64,000 nucleotides of DNA, from NCBI GenBank assembly GCA_031472005.1, contig PZJY01000012.1:1054001-1118000 (forward strand). Direction: 5' to 3'. Shown piece by piece: positions 1-9,365 of this stretch. Position 1 is the stretch's first letter; each line of letters opens with the position of its first letter. The DNA is from Tetracladium setigerum (Eukaryota > Ascomycota > Leotiomycetes > Helotiales). A program made the position numbers and the translations under genes. The notes under the pieces are model-generated. The model was not told where the DNA came from, searched no databases, and saw nothing but the letters and a program-made list of their open reading frames with translations.

Positions 1-4
1 ATCA

Positions 5-2448
5 TCACTGCATCTCCACCTCTAGTGGTTTCTTCTCCGCCGCCGCCGCAGCAGAATTAGGGCTCTTGCTCCCACCTCCAGTACCCGTTCCAAAACCCAA
101 CCCCAAACCCGCGATCCCTTCTCTCAATCCCGCAAAACCACCTGTACCTGCACTCCCACTCGCACTAGTCTCCCTGCTACTCCCACTACCACTCACATTG
201 TTCCCATTCGTCCCTAAAGCTTGCTGGGCACTCTTCATCGTCAGACCCGCGCCCGCAGCTGTATGTGACGTTTCCACACCCGTCAACACTCCCGTGGTGC
301 TAGCTGCTGTCGTGTCTTTACCAAGGTATTTCTCCGTAACTTCATTTTTGGGGCCATTCATATCTCTGTCGCTCCTATTGAACACTTCTGCCCACCATCT
401 CGTCTCGCCTAGTCTTGGGAATAACAATCTCTCTTTTCCCTTGACGTGATCATCCACTTCGCCTCCGTCCCAGTTCTGATTCGTGAACTCCGCTCTTCGA
501 CTGAGAAAGTATTGCCACACGCTTGCCGTCCTCTGCTGTACCCTTGCGTCCAATCTTGATTTTTCGTTGTTGTAGAGGAAAGTTCCATATTGGCATGAGT
601 ATTGATGGTAGAGTAAGCGCCGCAGGAATCGTTCGTTGAATTCAAAGCGCGTAGGGTACTGGTAGAGGAGTTGGTAGGTTGCGTCTAAGAACTGATGGAA
701 TACAGGTGATGTTTCTTTAGGCTTGGTGGCTTCTTTGTCCTTACCAAGGCCGTCCTTGGCGGTCATCTTTGCCTTGGAGAGTTCGTCGCCGGGGAGCATA
801 TCGTTGTCTTCTGCTGAGTCGAGGGTATCTTGGCTATGATTTCCTTTGTTAAAGAAGCGCTTTGCAGAGAGTAAAGCGTTTTCAATCGCATCACCTCTGC
901 CATCTGAACTGCCACCTGGTTGAATGGCAGAGCCTGCCAAGGCATCGTTTTGGGTTGCGAACCATTTCTCACTGTTTAGGTAGCCAGAGCGGTGTTGGAA
1001 CATGTGGCCAAATGCAAGCCAGTCCTTTTCGACAAGAACGATGAAGCCATCGATTGTGCGGTAGTAAGGGTCGAGGAGGAGTTGAGAGAGCGCGCTGAGT
1101 TGACTTGTGCGGTCCCAGCCATCGGAACAGTGAATTAGGACGTGAGAGTGTTGAATTCCAACTTGTCGTGCTATCAAGGCGGAACCATCTAGGAGACCTG
1201 TGATGTGCTTTAGCCAGTTGGTTTTGGCAAGCTGGTCGCGGCTTGGGGGAAGTTTAGAGAGATCGGAGTCTTTAATGGCCTCGACAACCTTGTTGAGAGA
1301 GTCCCGCATGACGTGGATGTTGTCAATACCGAGATAGGCTTTTGTTGCAAATTTGTAGTTGTCCATGTTTTCGGATCCTAATCCAATTGCCTGCATTGCT
1401 AAAGCGTTCACTGTTGGCCGAGCATCTACAATGAGATTGTGCTGCTGGGCACCGTAGATATGGGGACCCTTCTCAGAGACTATCTCCATAATGGAAGAGG
1501 AAGAAATCATTTCGTCCTCAAGACGTTCTGTCTCAGAGAGTTCTCCTTCCGTGCTTCCCCTCAAGCTGCCAACGTCGGCCTGACTAGATGCTGGACTAGA
1601 TCTAGATATTGTTGACGAAGCTGCGTCTCCATCATCTACTTGCGGTGTAGCTGAAAAGCAAGCACTGACGAGTTTCTCATCCTGAATACTGCGAGCTCCT
1701 CTGATTCCAGCCAACGGCTGGGAACACCTCGTAATAGAACAGTTATTCACTGGATGTAGGTAGGTCAACACTGGAATTCGTACTCTCGACCGGTATTTAC
1801 CAGCGTAATTGAGGGTGTTGTCAGAGATCGTAGACGGTACCGGAAGTAAGGCTGGATAGGTTGGAGAGAAGACATAGTCCGTGTTAATCTTTGATATCCT
1901 CCATCCTCTGTCTGCTCCCTTCTCACTAATGCCCTGTCGTTTCCATTCTGCCTTTGCATCATATATGTCCCACCCCGGCATCTTCTTCTCGTTTGTCTGC
2001 GGTTCATAGTAGAAAGCATATAGCTTCTCAATACTACCCAGCTTGCATGTAGCTCCCTTAATGCTGTCGTAAACATCTCTCGCTTGCTTGTCGTCGTCGA
2101 TGTTGAAGGTCAAGAACTTGAAGTCGCGACATCTTATTCTTATGGAGGAAGCTTGCCCGGAAGCTGGCGGAGTAGGTCGAAAGGTACAATATGCTAGCAT
2201 GGGGTATGCAATCCATGATTCCCTCGGCCGTTGTGCCACAGCGTTCTTGTTCGAGCTCTTCGAATCCGAGGGAGGCGGGGGAGGGGGAGCTTGCGAGAGG
2301 ATAATGTGATGTGCCGTCAAGTGAAGAGTTACTTTGGATATTTCCCCCCTGCGAGGACTTGCACATTCTCGACCTAGAAAGTATTAGCAGGCGTCGGATG
2401 ATACGGGACGCGCATTCTTGCCTTGGTTATTCGGAGTTTGTCTGCCAT
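5..2448 (-). CDS. YMR1: Myotubularin-family phosphoinositide 3-phosphatase
   Basis: Predicted PI3P/PI(3,5)P2 phosphatase acting on endosomal and vacuolar membranes. The signature HCSDGWDR (Cys-x5-Arg, coded near 1110-1133) is the myotubularin active site. The N-terminal region with LHLTAHHI is the start of the PH-GRAM domain, and the C-terminus is a Gly/Ser-rich tail. Coding exons: 2448-2422 (MADKLRITK), then 2373-5. The intron between them (2421-2374, 48 bp) has a GC donor after AAG, a GCTAAT branch site and a CTAG acceptor. Reading the first exon into the second gives VENVQVL and then leaves frame at 2344-2353, beside a run of six C. One extra base restores RRGEISKVTLHLT. Family homologs are known to begin with this type of sequence, so the break is more likely a sequence error than a true mutation. 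About 795 residues. The stop lies just inside the window. It is divergent from RPS3. Confidence 0.85.
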
Positions 2449-3349
2449 TGTGGAATCGGCTCTTGGAGGGTGTGCGCTATGGTCAAAGAAAGAATTTGCA
2501 TATAATTTTCTGACATGAGAGTGCACAGCGGATTTAGAGCCTGAGTTTCTGTTTGGGGGGAGGATGTTGTGCTGGCAATCTGGGAGTGAGTGTGGAATTG
2601 GTGAACTTGGAGGAGGCTTCCCCGACGATCACGAAGCCAGCGATGGATGACTGCTCCAAAACATGTCCAGTACTGTTGTACCTTGATCAACTTGTATTCA
2701 CAAACCTTGGTAAAATGAGGATGGTCTCGGGAAAAGGTAAAATGTCTGGAATATATTTGATATAATTCTGTACAAATCTATAATGTTCAATTTTGTGGTC
2801 GTGAAACCAACTTTCAGCCTGATGAACGTTGTGGTTGAACGCGGCTTGAGCCTCGTGGAGAGGTGCGAGACAAGAATAGATTTGGGGTGTGAACGGGAGG
2901 ATAATCGTCAGCCTCTTTTGACAACTCCAACTACCTGTCTACTGTAATTTCAGGATGATTGGCTTCTTCATTCTTCTTTGGGACAGAGAGAAGAAGGATA
3001 ATTATTTCCCAAAATTTTCAGGTCTATGATCAGATCACCAGGATGTGCAGCCATAGACAACCAGATTTGTTGAGTCTGCATCCCTATGACAGGCGGTCAT
3101 TGCAGCATGAAAATGACAGTCAGATGTCGGGTGGCTTACATAACCCCCCTCCATCAGCCAAGATGCGCTACATTCTTTTGGGCCTAGCCTGCCTTTTCCA
3201 GAATAGCGGCCGCGCCGAAGGTTAGCGAGCCCACCACGCAGCTCGCACAACTTTCAAATTTCTCGATCGAATCGCGAGAAAGTGACTACGACAGCGACAA
3301 ACATTGAACCTCTCACCCAAGGTTCAATTCCAGCAATCCAACCGTCAAC
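2449..3349. promoter_or_regulatory. Divergent intergenic region YMR1 / RPS3
   Basis: About 900 bp between two divergently transcribed genes, so it should hold both promoters and 5' leaders. I see no clear TATA box or gene. Short open frames on both strands lack conservation signals. Confidence 0.5.
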
Positions 3350-4226
3350 ATGGCTTCCACAGTCCCAGGTGCCGCTATGTAAGCCTCCCGGTTTCTCCAG
3401 CACAAATCCCCCAGTATATCTCTACACGGCCCGCACTGTCGCAGATACTAATATATCTTCAATCTACAGCTCCAAGCGCAGAAAGTTCGTGGCCGATGGT
3501 GTCTTCTACGCAGAGTTGAACGAGTTCTTCCAACGCGAGTTGGCTGAGGAGGGATACTCCGGTGTCGAGGTCCGCGTTACCCCAACCGTCACCGACATCA
3601 TCATTCGCGCAACCCACACACAAGAAGTTCTCGGAGAGCAGGGACGCCGCATTCGCGAACTCACCTCCCTTATCCAAAAGCGATTCAAGTTCCCAGAAAA
3701 CTCCGTCTCCCTCTACGCCGCCAAGGTCCAAAACCGTGGTCTCTCCGCTGTCGCACAGTGCGAATCCCTCAGATACAAGCTCCTCAACGGTCTCGCCGTC
3801 CGTCGTGCATGCTATGGTGTCCTCCGATTCATCATGGAGTCTGGTGCTAAGGGTTGCGAGGTTGTCGTCTCTGGCAAGCTCCGTGCTGCTCGTGCAAAGT
3901 CCATGAAGTTCACCGATGGTTTCATGATCCACTCCGGTCAGCCAGCAAAGGATTTCATTGACCACGCTACCCGTCACGTCCTCCTCCGACAAGGTGTTTT
4001 GGGTATCAAGGTCAAGATCATGCGTGGATCTGACCCAGAAGGAAAGAACGGCCCAACCAAGACTCTCCCAGATTCCGTCACCATTCTCGAGCCAAAGGAT
4101 GAGACTGCCCCAGTTCAACCAAACTCCCAGGATTACGGTGCGAAGGCTGCCGCTGCTACCGCAGCTGCTGAGGCTCAACGTGCGGCTGAGCAGGGTGATG
4201 CTGAGGTTGCAGCAGAGGAGGAATAG
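3350..4226 (+). CDS. RPS3: 40S ribosomal protein S3 (uS3)
   Basis: Component of the small ribosomal subunit at the mRNA entry site. Coding exons are 3350-3378 (MASTVPGAA plus two bases) and 3470-4226. The 91-bp intron 3379-3469 has GTAAGC at the donor, ACTAAT as branch site and CTACAG as acceptor. The 261-residue product has the usual uS3 order: an N-terminal SKRRKFVADGVF segment, a type-2 KH domain (about residues 20-95), the conserved C-terminal S3 domain with GAKGCEVVVSGKLRAARAKS, and an Ala/Glu-rich tail. Length fits fungal S3 proteins. The ATG lies in a favourable context (caacATGG). An early intron splitting the first few codons is common in ribosomal protein genes. The frame is intact. 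Confidence 0.97.
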
Positions 4227-5778
4227 ATTTCGCATGATACTTTTTTTTGATGATGGATGGGCGCGTGGGATCATTTGCATGCGGGAATATTCAGTGTCTT
4301 GCTGAAAGCCTGTAAAAGATAGCCAAGAATTCACGGCTTCACCAACTCATTGATCCGTGATATTTGTTCTCTCTCTTTCTATTCATTTTTGTTTTCGTTT
4401 TCAAGTACTCGAGTTACTTCTCCGCCAATTTGGAGGCGATCTCGCGTTGGAAGTTATTCGCCAAGGCTCAACATCACAAGCGAGTTTTGATCTGATGTGC
4501 ATTATGCTGCTCTGCCATGCCATAAGGTATAGAAAGCGTCGTGTACGGATCAAATACTCAAACCTAGCGAGCTAAACTTACAGTACCTACTTTCTACTCT
4601 CGACCAGTTCCCGAATACCATCCAGCGAGTGGTTATTGAGAGTACTTTTGCACCACGAATGAGATGGACGTTCCTCTCGGTCTGTGCCACGAAGAGCTAC
4701 CACCTACTCGTTCGATCTTCGATCTTATCCCAATTTTATTCTCTTTTATACTTTGCTTCCCACTTGGTAATTTATTGAGGCCGCATACATGAGTGAGTAG
4801 GCACGGCTAATTTTAGTCCATCTCATATACAGATTTGTTGTTATGATCTAACATCCCCATCGTCTTTTCGAGATGTAGTTAGCTATCTGCTTGTATGAAT
4901 AAATACTGTATCTAGAAGAAGTGTAATAAGAAAGTTCTTGTCATCTTGACCGAGCCTTCAAAAAATCAATCGATCAACGGAACTTTTTGATAACTTTGAA
5001 TCAGAAACTTTGAAATTGGCATAACTTTCGAATTGACTTAAGTGCTCTAAACTAGCTAGCCACAGGCCACTCTAGTACTACCACCAAACCATCCCATAAT
5101 AAAAAGACACCCCAATCATTTCTACTCTCCTTCGCTGTGAGAAAAGTCCTTTCTTTCTTGCTTTCTTCTCTACTGGTTAGTTGCTTTGAAGGCAAAACAT
5201 GCGACGATGCGGGAGCGGAAAACACCAAACAAAAACAACAACAACAACACATAATGCCACATCTGTTCTATTCTGTCTTTCTGTCTAATCTTACACAACA
5301 AACCACTCCCTCATGCTTTCCAGAACCCTAAATACACTCAGGTATATATACCTAGGTTTGGTGTATCGTAATCGTACAATACACAGAAAGTGTAGAAAAA
5401 AAGAGAGAGATAGAGAGGCAAGGAGAAAAGAAAAAAAAAGAGGAAAAGAGAGAAAAATAAATCCCCAACCCCATGTTGCGCCAATAGCCAGAGTATTTGG
5501 GGACAAAAAAGAACTCCTCCCCTCGTGAAAAATTTCGTTCTTTCCATCTCCTTTCTTGCCTTTCCTATAATTTCCAGTCGTTTCGTCTCGTTCAGGTTCG
5601 CGGAACCCTTGACACGCCTATCCGTCCTTGGAAAAAGATAAAGCAGGTAACTGGACAGACGGACTGAACTGTTCATGTGTATCATATACAATGTGTTGTT
5701 TAAAAAAAACCAGACCCATCTCTTCCCCATTCTCTGACCAAACCAGGCTTTCTATCGTCTCGTCTCGCATATTCCCTA
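4227..5778. other. Convergent intergenic region RPS3 / NIPA
   Basis: About 1.55 kb between the 3' ends of two convergent genes. It is AT-rich and contains a purine tract (5394-5461) close to the transporter stop. I see no convincing gene; the short open frames have low-complexity content. Confidence 0.5.
5394..5461. repeat. Polypurine tract
   Basis: Nearly uninterrupted A/G run of about 68 bases, dominated by GAGA and AAAG units. On the minus strand it is a C/T tract that would lie in the 3' UTR of the NIPA-like transporter. Such tracts can form triplex structures, but no function is shown here. Confidence 0.8.
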
Positions 5779-7428
5779 TTACCTGTGTAATGGACTCGCC
5801 TTTCTCGACCCTCCTTGCTGCTGCTGCTGTTGCTGCTGTTCTCTTTCCGCAAAACTCCTCCTCACGCCCACATTCGCACTCATTAACTTCCCAGTCCCAT
5901 TCGAATTCCCATTCGGCAATACACCATCCTCATCGCTATCCTCCGCCAAATCGGCCAGACCAAACCCGGCATTATGCTCTTCCTCGTCATATGCATGGAT
6001 TAAGCCGTCTCTGTCGCTAGCACCGCGGCCGTACGATCCCATGCTGAGACGGTGCGGTTCAGCTGAGCGACGCGCTTGCATGCTGCGACGGGTTTGGATG
6101 CCAGAGATTATGTCGGTAGCAATACCATCATGGTGGGTGCCTGCGATGAGGTGGTGACCTTCAGGGTCGCCTCGGGAAAGGTTGAGGAGGTAAACGCCTG
6201 CGAAGATAACGAGGAAGCCGGAGAGAAGCGAGAGGGTGTTGACTACGTCTGAAGTATTGAAGCCACCGTAGAGGATGAATGAGGCGCAGAGAGTTGCGGT
6301 TGTGAAGGTTACGTAGTAGAGGGGATTTACGCTATTGGGTGTCAGCATCTGATATTGAAGGTCGGAGGATATAGTGGGGGAGGACAAACATGGAGGTGGG
6401 GAATTGACTGAGAGCTTTGTTGAGGTAGTTCATCTGTGTTAGGATGCAGACCGTGGTCAAAATTATGAAGACGTATGTCGATGGGTGGGTGAATTGGTTG
6501 TTGCCAGCCAATGTTAGTTTCAAGGCAATTCCGAATGCCTTTACTGACATGACTGATACTGCTCCAACTGTGGAGCAGATGGAGATATAGACGAGTGGGT
6601 TTTTCCTCCCATATACTGGTCCAACTTTGTAGATCATAACCACCGCAAAAATGAGTACCGCAAAGCAGAAGAATAGAAATCCTTGAATATATGTCAGTTC
6701 GAAGTATAAACGAAGATGTGGGAAATTGACATACCAGGCTGAATCGCAAAATGTAGAATCTCGTCAATGGTCTCAATCTCCTTGTCCGGAGGAGCATGAA
6801 GAACGATCATAACTGAGCCAATGAGGCAAATCGCACATCCCAGTTTCCCTAACGTGCCCAATACCTCCTTCAGGAAATATGATCCTAGCACAGCACCTAT
6901 CAAAACACTAAGTGCTCCTAAAGGAGTGACCAAAATCGCTGGCGCAAAGGCGTAAGCTGCAAAATTTGCAATCTCTCCAAGAATTACTATTTCCCCCTGT
7001 CAGAAAGATTTCGTGGATTGTGGGGTGACGCGCATACGTGATATAATTCCTGCCCACCATATCGGACTCTTCAGATATGTGAATCCATCTCCTTCAAATC
7101 CATGCCTCTCTTCTGCGTCCATGAGACCCTGTAAGTCGTCAGCTGGTTGTCCCCATTTCGTGTTCAATGCGCCATAGACAGCAAATAAGCTATGGGCTGC
7201 GCTGTACCTTCTTCGTGATAACATAACTCGTTCCTGGAAGCAGCGCCGTTAGTAACTTGCTTCTAACAATAAGGGGGTCGATTGCTCGCAACTCACCTAT
7301 TCCAATCGTTGAAACAATGGCCAGCACTAGGCCAATATATCTGCACCACCAAATCAGCTAAATTCCTCCTCAACAAAGCGAATGCGATCGCAGCATTCCA
7401 AAATATCAACCTACTTATCTTCCACCAT
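5779..7428 (-). CDS. NIPA-like magnesium transporter (DUF803)
   Basis: Predicted multi-pass membrane Mg2+ transporter of the NIPA/DUF803 family in the drug/metabolite transporter superfamily. Seven coding exons restore one 423-residue frame: 7428-7415, 7340-7297, 7233-7208, 7128-7038, 6986-6735, 6681-6390, 6331-5779. All junctions are GT-AG and all phases agree. The start MVEDKYIGLVLAIVSTIGIG, then TSYVITKKGL, LGEIANFAAYAFAPAILVTP and VNPLYYVTFTTATLCASF are hallmark NIPA segments. About nine hydrophobic helices are visible. The cytosolic C-terminal tail ends with an eight-Gln run. The first four exons are very small (14, 44, 26 and 91 nt). The start codon was chosen from the conserved N-terminus. 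There is no frame break. Substrate assignment comes from the family only. Confidence 0.93.
5815..5840. repeat. CTG/CAG repeat coding poly-Gln
   Basis: Imperfect CTG repeat with one TTG interruption. On the minus strand it codes an eight-glutamine run near the C-terminus of the NIPA-like transporter. Probably length-variable between strains. Confidence 0.85.
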
Positions 7429-9365
7429 CTTCGCGCAGGTGTTGGCCTCCCTCTCCTAACGAGTTCAACGTGCAATGTGTCTCTGATCTCTCCAGCTCGC
7501 GCCCAGCAGTTATTCTCCCTTCCAACAGCGCACGAGATCTGTCTGCGCGCAACTTCTATGCCGTAGGGCTTCCGCCCTTGTCTTCGGAAATCGCGTTTTA
7601 TCTCGTTTTGAATGGATTGGTGGTGATGTCGCGAGGGTGTGGTTGTGTCGATGTCAACGTGGAAGATTGAGAAAGTGGTTTCAAACCCCCTGTCGTGATT
7701 GGAGATCTGCGATGGACGGCTGAAGCCGAGGCGTTGAGTAGGACAGTAGGATCCAAGAAGACACTGCGCGTGCCGTTCAAAAAATTGTACTCCTGGAGAA
7801 TGAGGAATACTGTGGCGAGAATGTAATGGGTCGCAGTTGGGGCCTTGATGAAGTCTAGATAGTTGACTGGTTTGTGCTGGAGAGTGAAAGGTGTTCGTTT
7901 GTCTTCAGAGGAGGCGAGACGGCCCTTGGTTGAAACAGTTAAGTCGAAAAATGGTATGAAAACGACAGGTACCAAAGCCTCCCTATTTTTAGCGCCTGCT
8001 GATCACTACGGTGCCTCTCTCCCCACAATTGCAATCGATAGATCAGAATCTTCAGAATACGGGCTCGTAAATAGGTATAGTACTTGTGCATAGGCCAAGC
8101 ATTGATCTTGAACTTTTGCTATGCTCTATCGCCCTTTCCTGTGTGATAGAGAAATACGAGGCAGCCTATGCAGAAGAAAAGATCCTCAAAAGGCGCTGTG
8201 CCTACCTAGGTTTGGATAACGAGGTTCGGCGGTTGTTCAAACATGTGTCTCCATCCCTGTCCTAGCACTTGAAAGTTCACCACCACCCAGTTCTGATGTC
8301 ACTGTGAGCATACTTTACGGAGAGCTATGATCATTTCAGGGGCTGCACACGTCCAAAATATTTATTGTTCAAGAAAGAATTACATTAGCTAAGTATCCAA
8401 GGAGGCTGAAATGGACGGAAGTTACGACAAGTCGAACCGGTCAGTGGACGCACTCCGCTTCCCAATTTACTTCTTCTAGATATCCCAAGGAACGCGTACG
8501 CAACCCCATCTATTAGTAATTTGGAGAGCTTGGAGTAGTGCAAGAGCCGAAAGCGTTCACAACATGACCAAGGAGAAACTCCAGAGGTCTGATTTTGATA
8601 TTGTTCCATTATGATTTAGGGCAGCTATGGCTCATTCGTCTCCAACCATCCAACTCCAGCAATGCACCCATTTTTATAATCGTACATAAACCTCAAAACA
8701 CAACAAGCAAATCGCATAATAGTACTGGAGAAAGATGATCTACCAATCTCCCATCTAAAGATGGCCGCCCGCAATAACACGCAAATCCCCCAGAATCAGT
8801 TGGTCGTCCAAGCCCTGCAAAACTCCAAGCCCATAACTTTTTTCGATGCGGCCAAATATGCGAGGTAACATGGGAACAGAAGCACCGCGCCATGCTGGAT
8901 TCGAGAGATTCTAGAAGGTGATTTGTGAAGTTCGGGGGGAGATAGGAAATGATAGGGAGCAATAACGGGAAAGGAGTGCAAGTATAATAGTGTACTCACC
9001 GTTCGACTCTGCTTTTTGAAGTGAGTGGTTAGTACAACGGGTTTCGGTGAGAGCGTGCGTAAAAAGGGCGTGTGAAGAGGGTGTGAGAAAAAGGTGAGTG
9101 AAAAAGGTGCGTGAAAAGGGTGAATGAAAAGGGTGAATGAAAAGGGTGAATGAAAAGGGTGTGTGGAAAAGGGGCGTTTTGAGGAAGGGCGAAGACTCCA
9201 GTCGGGGTGGGAAGCTGCGTATGAAAAGTAGGTATAAGGGTGGTAATCGACCGGTTGGATGAGCGACATAATGCAGCAGTCCAAGAATATGGCAGATCAT
9301 GAAGGCTCAGACTGAACAAGGGCAAGTGTACTATGAACGAACGCGCTTGGCATCTGGCAATTGCG
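7429..9365. other. Intergenic region upstream of NIPA gene, with minisatellite
   Basis: About 1.9 kb between the NIPA-like start and the stop of the acidic-protein gene. It holds the NIPA promoter and a 13-bp tandem array (9071-9174). Open frames at 7598-7975 and around 8796-9421 on the minus strand show no domain and are partly generated by the repeat. Confidence 0.5.
9071..9174. repeat. 13-bp minisatellite
   Basis: About eight head-to-tail units of TGAATGAAAAGGG and variants (TGCGTGAAAAGGG, TGAGTGAAAAAGG, TGTGAGAAAAAGG). Three central units (9121-9159) are identical and the flanks are degenerate. Because 13 is not a multiple of three, every minus-strand frame reads a Phe/His/Pro/Ser-rich 13-residue repeat, which explains the overlapping antisense open frames. 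Confidence 0.9.

Noticed and set aside
7598..7975. 125-codon minus-strand open frame upstream of the NIPA gene
   Set aside because: No domain, no intron pattern, and it lies in the promoter region of a well-defined gene.
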